The notes under the pieces are model-generated. The model saw only the letters and a program-made list of their open reading frames with translations, ran no database searches and was not told where the DNA came from. Below are positions 23,949 through 36,736 of a stretch of 64,000 bases of DNA, in pieces (the stretch's first letter is position 1; every line of letters begins with the position of its first letter). Both the position numbers and the translations under genes were made by a program. The stretch is from contig CM055607.1 in NCBI GenBank assembly GCA_029379385.1, positions 4,650,001-4,714,000 of the forward strand, given 5' to 3'. This DNA is from Quillaja saponaria (Eukaryota > Streptophyta > Magnoliopsida > Fabales > Quillajaceae).

Positions 23949-24243
23949 AGACTAAACTACTACTTTGGTTTTTCAAAGATGCTCAATTTACCAATTTCTT
24001 CACTAAATATTTAATTTCATGAATCAAATCCTAAAAAAAAAAAAAAAAAAAAGTTAACTTATGAATTTTGTCCTTCAATCTTTAATTTATCAAATCAATT
24101 CCTGAAAGATGTTTTAAGAACTTGAACATCGATTGACGATAATAAATTAAATATCTTTTAAGAATTTGATAGATAAAATTAAACATTGAGGGATGAAATT
24201 GATAAGTTGAATATGTTTACGGACTAAACTAGTAGTTTAGTGA
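23949..24243. mobile_element. Foldback (MITE-like) element 2 with duplicated arm
   Basis: The left end ACTAAACTACTACTTTGGT (from 23951) is matched in reverse complement by ACTAAACTACTAGTTTAGT at the right end (to 24243), 16 of 19 bases. Resemblance continues inward for about 80 bases. The left arm holds two direct copies of the inner unit (about 23983-24035 and 24054-24115), separated by a 20-base A-run. The right arm pairs somewhat better with the inner copy. No coding capacity. Confidence 0.55.
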
Positions 24244-24364
24244 AAAGACTAAAGTTGTCCCCATTGTCTTCGTGCCTTCCTCTTTTCCTCTTTCTTTTGT
24301 GCAACGCAAATGAGAAAATGAATGTTTCATTCTGTATGAATAAACGAACAAAACAGTAATGTGA

Positions 24365-24373
24365 TTAGGGTTT
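24365..24373 (-). promoter_or_regulatory. Telo box upstream of the SAM-domain gene
   Basis: TTAGGGTTT, the reverse complement of AAACCCTAA, lies 78 bp above the start codon, probably in the core promoter or 5' leader. Confidence 0.5.
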
Positions 24374-24450
24374 CAGAGCACCAATTTACGATACCTTATC
24401 AGCTTTCTCTCGCATACTATTCGCAGCTCAATTGCTTTTGAATCTCAGAA

Positions 24451-27400
24451 ATGTCGAAGCCCCGGGTTATCATCACCCTGGGTCGCACTGGTCAGGTACA
24501 GACATTTTACAAATGCAAGTTCTTTTTCAATGCTTTTGGGATGAATTATTGACCCTTTTGCTTTCCGAGAAACTCTGGGAAAAGAAAAGAGAGGAAAAAA
24601 TTGTCTATGTATGGAAAAGCACTGTAAATTATTTTATTAATTGACTAGCATTAGGGTCATTCTGGGGTTAGCTTGAGTTTTTGATTCAAATACAAATAGC
24701 TCATTAGTTAATGAAGAATTATTATACCTGCATTGTGAAATTGTGGATTTTGATCTTGGAGGAGTGATGCTTTTTTCTGGAGGGGATACTAAATGAGCAT
24801 TTGTATGGGATTTCTCTCTTCTTTCCTTCTCCCACGAATAATATTTGCAGGTGGTAGAGAGAGGAGGAACAATGTCAGAATTCACAAGTGTGGGCAATGA
24901 TACTGGGCTAATGCTTGGAAGGAAACGATCAATAGGAGAGAGATTGGGTAGTAATGGTGATGGGTTATTGTCTTCAAACAAGTGGTAAGCAATTTTTCTT
25001 TCTTATAAGAATTAAAATATTTTCCTATTATTATGCTTTCTGTTGGACACTTTTAGTTTAGTAACTTTAGTCATCTAGTAATGAATCTGCATGCAAAGAA
25101 AACTAGCGTTTCTCTAAAGTGAATCAAATGAATAGCGACCTCCTCCTGCCCTTGGCTTTGAACAAATAATATATATTCCTTCTACTATCCTTGGTTTTGT
25201 ATGTTTAGTACTATTCTTGGTTTTACACTATAGACAACTTGCATAGCGACCTCCTGCCCCCATTTGATAATGAGAATAGTTTAATATTCATAGATCCTTT
25301 TGCTTATTAGTTCTGAATAATCTGAACAAAAAGAAACAATGTTGAATATAAATTCAAGGAGCCTTAAGAAAGCACATGATAACTTTTTGCAATATAGTTT
25401 TTCAATTATTTGTCATTTTAAATCTCAGAATATGCTTTTTAGCAAATTTAGTTAGGGTTATCTTTTTTCAGGCAGAGAGGAGATGGTATTAAATGGAACC
25501 CTGGAGTAGATGGTAACAACTAATCTTTTATTTAACCAACATATTTTTATCTTTCTTGTCTTTTCTTTTTTACTTTATACTAATTAACGTTTCTATTTTC
25601 TTTGAGATGAGTAAAGATAGACAGATTAGTCAGAATGATCTCCGCCTGAAACTAATGCGTAAAAGATTAGGAAAGCAAATTCACAGTGGAATGGAGGAAC
25701 ACAGTAGGATGGATGATAAACCCTCAGCAAGTCGTAACCTTCAGCGAAGGCCAGGCATGAAGGAAACTAGCCTTTTGAGGCAAGTTCCATCCGGACAATA
25801 TGCAGCTAATTTACACCAGGTGGATTCACCAAAGAAATTTTACTCTCGGGCTGTAAATGGATTGGAAGCTAGATCCCCAGATGACTATTTAAGAACTTCT
25901 AGGGGACTAACACCACCAAGAAATTTTGATCGCTTGCAGCAAGGAACTTCTGTAAGGGCAACTGATGCTTCAACTTCTAAACCATTCCCCGGAAATGTTG
26001 TCAATACCTCCAGGCCAACAGGGTACACACCTGTTATGATGAAAAGTGCCCCTGGAAATGCTAACCCTGTCACACAAGTTGTGCCAATGAGTAGCATTGT
26101 GCAGAAAAAATTACAAGTGGTACTATTTTCTTTACTCTCCCTCTCCTGCTGTGTCTGTGCTGTCATTTCTCATGCCAGTGTTGCAGGTGGAGGAGACTGT
26201 TGCTGGCCTTTTGCAATCACTTGGATTGGGAAAATATGAAATCATTTTCCGTGCTGAAGAAGTAAGTACCCGCCCTTGTTAGAAGTTCATGGAGTTGCCC
26301 AAATATTCTGCTGTAATGTTTCCAGATTAGGGCCTTTTTTGTGTGTGCATATTTATGAAAATTATTAGGGGTTGCATTTTGATGAGAGAGGCTTCAATCC
26401 TTTTAGCCTACCGAAGGACATTATCCTTTTTGGCTTTGAATTTCTCAACGAAATTTCAAGTCACCAAACTTTTTAGTAAAAGTTAGAGATTGATCCTTAT
26501 CATTTGGTTGGGTTCTGTTTATAAGGGGTGGAGGAAAGAGGTGGTAGAACTCAGAACTGTGGAACCAAGAAGGGTGGTCTTGAGGTTTTGTTGACATTTG
26601 TCCATCTCAAATGGTCTCTATTAAAATAAATGATGCGGACTGATCGCTTCATTTATTAGATGAAGTGCTGATTTAGCATGTGGTTATGTAACTAAAAGGT
26701 GATGTCCATTTTCATTAAAATGTTAAAACTTTAAAGAAGTGAAGCCTCTTCTGTTTTAATTTCTGGGAAAATATTTCTGGTGATGGTACTTTTTGCATAA
26801 GTCGAAGGCAAATGAGATACTACGAGGAGAGTCTTCCACAATGATGCAGTGACTTTGGGCCCTTTGTTAGGTGGAGAATTGGTATATGGATAAGCAAACA
26901 TGATTTAAATATCAAATGATCTTATTTTACAGGTTGATATTCTGGCACTGAAGCAGATGGGGGACAAAGATCTTAAAGAGATAGGGATACCAATGGTATT
27001 ATCATTTCACTAGTTAAATTTTATAGATTTAAGCATTTTTTTACTGCAATTTTTTTCTGTATTGAAGATTCAATAACCAAGTAATTTTCCACTTTTGTGT
27101 TTTATACTTTATGTCATACTATTAGTAAGCTAAAATAAAAAGCTTTCTGTGTAGCCAAAAGAGAAAAATAGAAAGACAAATATTTCAGAAGAACATGTAA
27201 ACGAAATATTTCTTAGGATTTGGATAGATAAGTTGGTGTGATTAGGCATAAAAAGGAGTGTATCATTTGGAGTTGTAAGCTTGTAATTTGGCTCAAACAA
27301 ACTGATATTAAATATTGATATATTTGATTTATGGGATCTGTACGTGGTATTTATGGTGTTATTCATTCTATGCAGTGAACCGGGACAAACATTTGTACAT

Positions 27401-28039
27401 TATTGTTGTTTGCTTGCCATCTAGACTAAATGCCACCAAACATGTATAGTTCAATGTAGCACCTTCCCCTTACTACAGTCATTATAGTTGGGGAATACTA
27501 TAAAATAACATCTGTCTCCATGTATGAGAATTATGAAATGAAGCAGTATGTAGAGCTCTGGCAGAAATATTAGAGTACAATTTAGGTTCATTTGCTGTCT
27601 TGTTTAAATGGCAAGTCACACATACTACAATATGATCTTTGTAAGACCATGTCTCAAGTATCATTTAGGTTACTATCAGCTTTAGAAAAGATTTAATTTT
27701 ATTTTCATCTCTTTATTTACAAAGGGAATGGATTCATAGAACCTTGGAAGGGAAACAGTGATGCGAAGCTCCCCTCTTCATTTGTCAAATATAGTTACTT
27801 TGTTGTCATTGGAGAAAGATAATAGCAAAGTTTGACTATTCAGTCTTCTGGAATTCCATCTCCATTGCCCCACCCCACCCCCACCTTTGTTCTGTCAGAC
27901 TACTATCATTGTTGAGGTTCAGCTTCATAATAGTTGGATTTAGATTGAATCTTCTCACACATGCTGCTTGAATTTGCAGGGACCAAGGAAGAAGATTCTT
28001 CTTGCTCTCTTGCCCCGTTCAAAACGGCAAACAACATAG
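24451..28039 (+). CDS. Sterile alpha motif (SAM) domain protein
   Basis: Seven exons are inferred: 24451-24495, 24851-24984, 25472-25512, 25617-26119 (or 26116), 26187-26261, 26933-26995 and 27980-28039, giving about 306 residues. The start MSKPRVIITLGRTGQ is typical of a plant SAM-protein family of unknown role. Residues 16-75 are basic and glycine-rich. The middle (about 75-240) is low-complexity, rich in Ser, Pro and Arg, and probably disordered. The C-terminus is a SAM domain (about 242-300) with GLLQSLGLGKYEIIF and MGDKDLKEIGI, ending GPRKKILLAL. SAM domains mediate protein-protein or RNA binding; the target here is unknown. Exon 4's start at 25617 is set by phase (AAAG|AT). Convergent with the SAP12-like gene. 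Confidence 0.88.
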
Positions 28040-28432
28040 TGCCACTGCTTTACAGGAAGCATTTCGGATGACTTTTGAGGCCTCTTATTTAACATATAAC
28101 TTTTAGCAAATTTGAACTGGATGTAAATATTTTTGCGTTAGTCGTGTATGCATTTAGAAGTTAAAAGGAGACTGATATCATATTTACTTTTGTATACATA
28201 AGGAAGCAGGGTCGGAGGAGGAAACAGATTCGGGAACATCTATTATATCTTTGTTGAGGTGTCATATTATTGTACATGTGCATTGTCAGGTAGAATCTGC
28301 AAATTTGCAGTAGTTTTTAACATTGAAAAGGGATTCAAAGAAATTACATTCATTGCACAAGCAATGCTGAGCCAATCTAATTCCAATTTCAAGGTTGGCA
28401 TACAAGGTAGTAAATGGGAATTGGTGTATTTA
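28040..28432. other. Convergent 3' regions of the SAM and SAP12-like genes
   Basis: The two genes end tail to tail 393 bp apart, so their 3' UTRs probably meet or overlap here. I see no other feature. Confidence 0.6.
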
Positions 28433-29099
28433 TCAACAGGCTCTAACTGATGGAGAGGTACTTGGAGGAGATTTAGAACGATGTCCGTTCTTGGCACAAT
28501 CTTTTCCATTCCTTGAAGCCAAAGCAACCAAGAAGCGATCATTCCATGACCCATTACCAGCTACAGCCGATGCAGACAACGCGAAAGAAGCTCCCTTTTT
28601 ACAAGCGTGGTCAGCAGGGAACCTGTGCTTGAGACAAACCTTCATTGGCAAGTTTTGCACGTACTGGTATTGGAAAACGTCAAAACCTCCTTGCACCGCC
28701 TAACTGGGCAAGTGGGTTTCTTCTTCTTTTTCGGGTCACAATCTCCAGATTTGTCATGCCTCTCTATTAAATCCTTCTCGTCTTCCCCATGGTGTCCAGT
28801 GGTCTCAATCGACATCGAACAGATCTCACAAACCACAACCTTCCTGCTATTATGGTCTGATTTGGGGCAATCATGTGACTTGTAAGATCTATGTTCCAGA
28901 CAGAACACCTGCAATTACATGAATCCTATGTATCAGAAAAAAACAGAATCAGATTGAAAATTTTTTTCCCATAGAAAATAATCTTAGGAATTACCTGACG
29001 GCAACCTTGGCATGTGAAAGGAAGGAAATCGAGTTGATTGCAATCTACATGTTGGCAATGTTTTCCTAAATCTGGGAAAGCTTCTGTTCCACCCTCCAT
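28433..29099 (-). CDS. AN1 zinc-finger stress-associated protein, SAP12-like, frameshifted
   Basis: Two exons: 28995-29099 and 28433-28908. The product has two AN1 zinc fingers and resembles Arabidopsis SAP12 from end to end: [15 protein letters not shown], then [18 protein letters not shown] in finger 1, a linker with [15 protein letters not shown], and finger 2 with [16 protein letters not shown] and [14 protein letters not shown]. The tail ends SPSVRAC. SAP proteins respond to stress, and some act as ubiquitin ligases or redox-sensitive regulators. Within finger 2 the frame breaks at 28643-28648: the minus strand reads TGCCAATGAAGG, which stops at TGA, and the rest of the family sequence continues in the next frame. 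One base too few in the A-run explains it. Both sides stay conserved, so a consensus error or very recent mutation is likely. Intact length would be about 193 residues. Confidence 0.85.
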
Positions 29100-31751
29100 T
29101 ATTCTCCTTCTCTGCCACCGATTGCTGTATTGTCTGAATTCCAAGCAAAAAAATAGGCCCTTGACTTATATAGGTTGTGATGTCTTGGTGCTTAAGCCAA
29201 GAAGGGGAAGACGTGAGAGTTTCGGATAACTCTATTTGGTAGATGTTTCTAGACGCACGCGCTATATTTTCTTTTTTGTTTGACGAAGTAACTCTCAATT
29301 ATTTTCTTATAAAGTTTCATCACCGAAAGTATAATCTTATAAAGTACATTTATTTCACTTTCATTGGTCATTTTGTTTTAATTTAATTTTTAGTGGAAGT
29401 TTATCCTTTTATTTTTTATTTTTTGTGGTATAATTTTATGCATTATATATTTTGAAAGAATTGTTATGGAAAATGATAGTTTAAATTAATTATTTAATTA
29501 CTTATTCAATAGTAAGATTAAAAAAATCAAATTATAATATAAAAGTTTATAAGGGTCATTTTTTTTATTTGATACTTTTGATGTTTTAAATAAAAGATTT
29601 TATGTATAAAAATATTAAAACATAGATTTTTAATTTTTAATTTTTTTTTTTTTAACGAAAATACAAGAAACTAAGGGAGCCATGAGGAGGAGGAAGGGGA
29701 CGGTTGAAGAGAAACAAAGAAACTAAGGGTCGTTTGAGCATATGTTCGTTTTGGTTAGGTTTGTTTGTTTCTTCTTCTTTTTTTTAATATATGTATATAT
29801 ATATATAAGAAAAAAATAAAAATAAACTGAAGATTTTATGCTTAGGTTTGTACTAATTTGGAGGTATTTAGCATTGTGTGTTGGGACACTTAGGATTTTA
29901 GATAGAGACGTCTAGGATGTTAATCAATTATGAGACTTGTAAGTTCAATGGCGAGGTCTCACTAAGGTTGGGTAGATTTTAAGATTAGTGTTAGGATTAG
30001 GTTGAGATGGTTTGGAGACTTTGAGGTTTAAAGATTTAGTTGGTTGTTATTCTTATGTTCTGTTTGTGATCCTTTGGGTTGTTGTGCTTAAGGAATGTTC
30101 CCTTTAAGGTTTGTGCTTATGATTTGAAGTCCAGGATTAATCTTTGAAGGTTTCATTTGGCTCCGGTTTTGATCAATTTGATGACTTTGAGATAATGTTT
30201 CATTGTTGTGCCTAGAATCTTTTTGTGCTACGACTAAAAGCAGAATTGAGGTTTAGTACTCTTTGGTGTCGTACTAAAAAGAATTTGAAAGCATGTTTAT
30301 GAGCATTTCTGAAACGATTCAAGAAAATAACTCTAATGTAATTATTGTATTGCATGTTTTAAAATATAAGAATGATTGTTGTCTATTCCAATTCTTATGA
30401 CATGTGTTATTGTAATTGCTCACTCATTGAGCTCATTGAAACTCATTTCATTGCATAATATTCAGTTTTGAAAATGCTAGCACTTGCTCTTATTAAAATT
30501 TAATATATTTTTTATTCTTAAATTGTTGTTCTCTAATTATATTAGATTTTGATAAAGTTATTATCTATTTTGTTTATTGATTATTAAGTTGTCTCTTAAT
30601 TATATTTAGATATTAATGTAAGGCTAACTTTTTAAATATAAGTCTCGATTTGTCTTTGTTTTTGCGCCAATCACGACCTGAATTTGAGTCTCGACACTTT
30701 TGTACCAATCATTTCAATAGATCAGCGTTAAAATTGTTATGTTTTTGTTTTAGTGGTTTAGGATAAAACATCAGTGTTTAACATAGGCATCATGCAGTTA
30801 GACATTTATCACCTATAGCTGCTATGACATTAAGAAAGTCTACAGACTTTTAATGATAAAACAAGCTTCTTTTGACAGAATATTGTACATTATATTTTGA
30901 CTTTTTGCATGCCTAATATCAATATATATTTCACAATACATATAATATCTAATTACCATTCTTCTTTGTGAAAAACAAATAAAATTCCCGGCTATCATGA
31001 AAAATGACAGCCAGCAGCTTATATTGTACACAATAAACTGTTTATTAAGAATTAATCACTTATATTGACAATGTCTTGTACTGTGTTTGATGCATAAAGC
31101 ACACGATAAAAGATAAGCAAACATTGATATAAGCTTTTTTTTGAAATGCAGCTGTATGTAATAGGATAGGCCTCAATAAAGTATGAAATAAAATTTTACT
31201 TCTTCACCAATACTGGTAATTTCTGGTTAGTCACATTGAAAAAACAATTTTATGTCAAAATAGTGCATATAGAAGTTAACGAAACCTTAACTTTATACCA
31301 ACAAATACTCATTTCAACCAGAATATTAGTTTTACAGCCTATATAAAATAATTTTTGCTGTAGTCGTGAAACTCCAGAAAACCCACAAAATTTCCATCTC
31401 CTCTAGCCATGAACTTTCAGAAAACCCACATATTTTCTGCTTTCAATGCAGATTACAAATATAAGCATTAATAATTTTCTGTGCTTGTCAATCAATCTCC
31501 TACTGTTTAGACTCTTCAGTTTCCTGTCCAATCCTGGTCATCAGAGTGCAGTTTCCTCAGCTTAAAATGTTCCACCAAATGCAAGTCAATATAAAAACCC
31601 TGCATTGGTACAAATAAACCAACTTAGCACCCAATGCAAATTTTTTCCATAGACAAAAAGCATGAATTGTCAAAAAACAATAAGAAAGAACTCAGCTAAA
31701 GCTAGTCTAAAGAAAACAACACAACAAATCAAATCCTCACAGCTGTTATTA
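29100..31751. other. Intergenic, SAP12-like promoter to RPA43 3' end
   Basis: This holds 2.6 kb of AT-rich DNA with T-runs and a short (TA)n near 29794-29808. The part from about 29650 to 30800 is less AT-rich and may be decayed mobile-element DNA, but I find no reverse transcriptase, RNase H or terminal repeats to prove it. No gene is supported. Confidence 0.4.
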
Positions 31752-34152
31752 CTATGCTTCTCTAACTTTGTGCTTCTTTGACATCTTGATTTTATGGTCA
31801 TTGTCCAGAGATATTGGTCCCCCAGCATGTTCTAGCAGTGCTGATTCTCCCGCACCTTCTCTCCTCTTCTTTGCACTCCTATAACACATATTTTTACATA
31901 CATTATGCGGAGATGTCTTAAAAAGAAAAATAAAAATTTGATTCAAACTCAATGAACAAGTGAAATTGAAAACCTTCCGGTTAGGCTTGCATCTTCCATG
32001 TTCCTATCCAACCAACGAATGCTTCCTGTGTGATCTGGAACGAGGGACCCCGAAATGTGGAGAATTTCTTCATCAAAGCTGCAAAGATGAATCAGTGACT
32101 TTAATAATCTGATAAATTGATAAACATTACTCTTTTTGACACAAATTGCATATCAATTTTAATGAGAGACACATAAATAAAAGTGTTAGACACTCTAAAA
32201 TTACAGAACTGAATAATTAATAGGAAACCATGCAACAACAGCAACAGTTGTTGCAAAATTGAGATAGATGATGCAGCCATGTCGAAATCAGACCAGGTGA
32301 ACTCAAAATTATACCTTCAAATGTTCTGATAGAACACAATATGTCACCCTCCATACATTGAATGGATGTATACAAAAGGAACTGTGCAGACATGTGAGGA
32401 TAAATGGAATTTAACAACGGGAGGTTAACCAAATAGCAAAGAGAGAATGAACATACAAGCTTGTTTTCTTCCGTTACTCTGAATTCAGATTTAGTACATA
32501 GCTCCAATGAGTTGTGCCACCACAGAGGTGACCACAAAAGGCTTGATGTATGATGTAGTATTTATTTCTTACAACTTAGGCATAATTCAATAGCATAACC
32601 ACCCAATCCAGTGCCTTCATTCAATTTACAAATAATGATTATTTGAGCTACATTAAGTTACTTTAACTATGGAGCATGCTAACAGTAGTTTTCTTCTAGT
32701 TCAAAACTGCAATAAACAAAAGGATTGACAAATCAATGTATCTTCATTACACTATTTTCCCTTCCTTTTTCTTTAGGGAAAAACCTTAAAAGCAAACTGC
32801 CGCTAATAAAACACTTACAAAGGCTCAATAAGATTTGTAATATTGATGACCAAGGATATCCAGTTACGTGTGCAAACCCACAGACAAACTATAAACTAGA
32901 AAGAAAGAAAGAAAGAATAGAGAAGCATACCAAAATATATCTACATGGGTTTTACTACAACAAAAATCTACCGGAAACACAAGCTATTCATATTCAACTA
33001 ATTGTAGGAAACAATAAGTCAGTCACCTCTTGACTAAAAAGCGTATCATGGTTCCAACCTTTATCACATGTCTCTTGTGAGATCTGCTGGCATACACTTC
33101 CTCATGATGTTTCTACAACAAAATAAACATAGCACATACTAAAAACCAGTATCAACTATCGACTATCATAGTCATAGAATAAGAAGAACAAATGAGGATA
33201 CTAACTATTTAACAGTGAAGTACTCACAGTTTTATACACGAATTCTTCCCTGATTTCTTTGTCAGTAATAATTGCAGAAGAAAAACCAAGCACAATGACA
33301 TGAACAGATTCTTGTGTAAGTTTCACAACCATTCCTTCTGAAAGTCACAATGCATAATTAATCAGCAAGATTATGATATGAGCATTTGACGACAAGAGTA
33401 CAGGACTAATAGCACAAATGTAAAACATAATGATTACAATTCACATAAGAATTACCTACTAGCAAATCTGGCTTTGAGAAAAAAAGTAACAATTTTGCCT
33501 TTAGTCTAACACCAAAATAAGGATGCACCCCAGGAAGAATTTTTGCACATTTGTCCAGAAAACTGACCTCATAGGCCAATACAACCCCTTCAAAGGTTTC
33601 ACTGAACCTATAAGAAATAATGCAACAAGACAATTATAACACTGAAACAAATGAAAAAGAGCATCATCATCCATCAAGAGAATAATTAACATCATTATGG
33701 AATAAAACTGAATATTAATCCTAAATTAAGAGAAAGAAAAGCATAATCACAAAAAGCACACCTTTTCAATACATACGAAAATTATACTCAAACTGAAATA
33801 GAACACAGTTCCTGCAACTTTGAAATTCTCAAAGTCAATCTAAAACCACACAAACGCTTGCCCATGTTTTATATAAATAGATAGTGCACCTCTTGAATCC
33901 AGTAAATAGTCACGAGCCCTGTGCTGGGTCAAATTTAAACCCTCAATCCCAGACGCTCGTTCTAGAATGCACATACAATAAAAATTTTAAAACCCATATA
34001 CAAGCATGAAGGAAGAAAGTAAGTAAAAGATGAAGAATATTACGTGAAAAGCAAAGAGCTGAGCTCACGGAGAATAGTTTGGGAAACCTTTGTACTTTTG
34101 AAGGATGAACGTATACAACTAAATTTGCATCTGAAACCTTCAAGCCGTCCAT
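31752..34152 (-). CDS. RPA43: DNA-directed RNA polymerase I subunit RPA43, frameshifted in exon 1
   Basis: RPA43 forms the stalk of RNA polymerase I, which makes rRNA in the nucleolus; it is the counterpart of RPB7. Six exons: 34044-34152, 33456-33607, 33228-33337, 33027-33112, 31974-32078 and 31752-31878. The sequence runs MDGLKVSDANLVVYVHPSK, TILRELSSLL, FEGVVLAYEV, ILPGVHPYFGVRLKAKLLLF, then VIVLGFSSAIITDKEIREEF, SHKRHVIKVGTMIRFLVK and FDEEILHISGSLVP. A Lys/Arg-rich tail ends the protein. In exon 1 the frame breaks after HPSK, at the A-run complementary to 34096-34099. One more A restores agreement with the family and with the phase of every later exon, giving 229 residues. Since the gene is essential and otherwise clean, a base-calling error is the simplest reading. 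Confidence 0.9.
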
Positions 34153-34282
34153 TGCTTTGAGCTGTTACCTCACAAAGAATAAGAATTCCAGACTGAATTT
34201 TGTGTGTTCGTGTTATGGTGGGAAGGAGAGCCGGGAAGCAGGGCGGCTCAGAGTTGGTTTGCAATGAGTTCTTAAGGTCTAA

Positions 34283-34290
34283 TAGGGTTT
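34283..34290 (-). promoter_or_regulatory. Telo-box-like AAACCCTA upstream of RPA43
   Basis: AAACCCTA on the minus strand lies about 130 bp above the RPA43 start. Telo boxes are typical of ribosome-biogenesis genes in plants. Confidence 0.45.
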
Positions 34291-35374
34291 AATATTTTTT
34301 ACGAAAAATACTCATTTGGCTTAAAATATTTTATTAAATGAAATATGTTTGAGGTGGAAAAAAAAATTGATCTAATTTTTTTTCCCTTCTCAATTTCATT
34401 TTAAAAGAATGAATTTTTTTTTTTATCAATTTCTCACAAAATTATTTTGCTATCTTATTCTTTCTTATTTTATTCTCACTCCTTACCCCTATAAAATTTG
34501 TCAAATAACTCAAAAATAAAATAAAATTGACTGAGGACCAAAAAATTTTAAAATTCTAAATTCATAATTTAAAAAAAAAATGATAAAAATAAGAATAAGA
34601 GAGTATACATGACATAGTATAAAAAAAAAAAAAAAAAAAAAATTCTCTTTCTGCACATGTGACAAAAATATTCTACATGTTTACAATTTTCATTTGAAAT
34701 ATGAATAGTATTAGATTGGAGGAAGATATTATAAATGCTTTAACAGTTTTGGGATTAAATTAATTGAACAAAATATTTTTTGGGATGTAATTGACAAATA
34801 TGATAACTTAAAGATGATAAATGTCATTTTTTCAATTATTTACTATAGTTGCAATATTTGAAAAAAAAAACCAAAAAAGTATAGGCAATACTGTAATTTT
34901 AAAGACCGAAAAGATGTCCCATGCCCACATTATTTCTCTCAAGTTCAAACAAATAATTATATAAACAAAAAGTTAAAAAAAATATATAAAAAGAAAGATA
35001 AACAAACCAAAAATTTGTACAAAGTTACCCTTGAACAAAGTTAAAACAATGCACACTTGAACATTATGAAAAACAAAAAGAAAATCCAATGAACACAATA
35101 ACTTCAGAAAAATTCTATTTTTTTTTAAAAACAGGATAATAAAATCTTTTAAGTGCCATACCATATGCAAGAAGATACCATCAAAACTACATAATTTGAG
35201 AAAGCCATATACCCAATCCTATTTTGAATAAATACCAAATGTTAATCAATTATCTTCTGATGATATACATTGTTAATAAAATAAAGTAAAACAATCTGTA
35301 GTTTTTTTACTTCATTGAGCTTTAATGTTGGGAAGAAAACATGAGCATTCAATGCAAAACTGGAAGCTTCTTGC
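34291..35374. other. AT-rich intergenic DNA
   Basis: Long A-runs and T-runs occur (for example 34621-34641). I see no coding or structural signal. Confidence 0.5.
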
Positions 35375-36435
35375 CTATGTCCAGTAAGATCTCGTAGTCC
35401 CAATAATAGTCAAAGTCCGCCACAAAGAGTTTGTTGATGCATCTATTTGTCCAAAGCTGCCACTACACTAAAACCTGGAACATACATATAAATAAACAGA
35501 ATTGGAGAAAAGTAAACAGGTCGTGGCAATACTAAGGCATCCAAGGGCATGAAACTCATAACTCGTTATTAGTAATTTAATTGTTCTTTGAGAAAAACCA
35601 TGATCATATAAATAACTCAACCAAGAAAATGCCAAACATGTAATGCGTCGCAATTGTCCCATAGCAGTACCTCATTCTACGGGAACATGTTATCTTGTTC
35701 TGAGTACAAAAAATATTCTGCAAGAATTACATGTCACCAATAGTAAGATAAATTGGTTCCTTTGTCAAATGAGTACGGCTAACTATTAGCAATGAAAAAG
35801 TATAGCTTACCTTGTGACTCACGACCCTACTGAGCTTTCACTTTTCAATAAATAGAATCCATTCAAATCCATTAACCTCTGTATTCAGTGGCATAGAAGG
35901 AAGAAATTCAGAGACATGCTTCAGAATAACTGAGAAACCACCACGGTGCTGGTATCAAAGGAGGAAGTTGAGAACCTTGAAGAATGAGTGAATCACTGAC
36001 CTTGAAGGTTCAGTAAGACGTGGATCATGGCTTGTAGGCTTAGTTTCCTGTTTTTTTTCTTTTTTCTGAAGGAAAATCTCCATTGTTTTACATGGGTTTA
36101 ACCGTCAGTTATAGTATCTGTTTCTCTATCTCTGTCTCCACCAGTCCTTCAACCATTGACCTTATCACTCAACAGACTATTTAGCCTAACCAACCAATGC
36201 AGAAGAAGTACTGGTAGCTCCAGCTCCAATATGTCTTCCCTGTCTAAATATGGTTCCCATAAACAGCCAACGATGACAAAATAAAATAAAAAAATAAAAA
36301 AAAACAGCTGCAAGTTCAATTTGGAAACAAAATCAATTGCAACCCATGCACATCTGAATCTCACTCGAAGTAGAACTCATTAATTACAGCACTTGCCACA
36401 GAATCCAGCCAGGGAACAAAGTGAAAAAGCGCCAT
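35375..36435 (-). CDS. Possible small four-exon gene of unknown function
   Basis: Weak candidate. Four segments with GT-AG borders join in phase: 36365-36435 (ATG, then MALFHFVPWLDSV), 36191-36239, 36001-36047 (containing KPTSHDPRLTEPS) and 35375-35462 (containing SFGQIDASTNSLWRTL, then stop). Together they give about 84 residues. I do not recognise the protein. The last segment is also open in another frame (KLFVADFDYYWDYE..), so the exon choice is not unique. Remnants of a gene or a non-coding RNA are equally possible. Confidence 0.25.
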
Positions 36436-36736
36436 TCTAAATAATCCAAAGTAAGATCACATAACCTGTCTCTTTTTTTTTCCATATATTTCGTTTTGTG
36501 CTGTAAGATACTAAGATTAGGTAATATATGTTACGTCGTTCCTTTTTAACCTAATTTTAAATATAAACCACATTACGGCCGCAGGATCATATGTTTTAAC
36601 CAATCCGGTCCTAAACCTGGCAAAGACAACCAATTCAAAACTCAACCACCTTCTAATTCTCCTAAATTTATAAAATTTTACAGCACGTTATCTAGCATGC
36701 ATTGCTTATTATCTTCTCATCATTCCTTCAGAAATA

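Noticed and set aside
29650..30800. Possible LTR retrotransposon remnant
   Set aside because: The composition is suggestive, but I found no paired terminal repeats, primer-binding site or coding domain.
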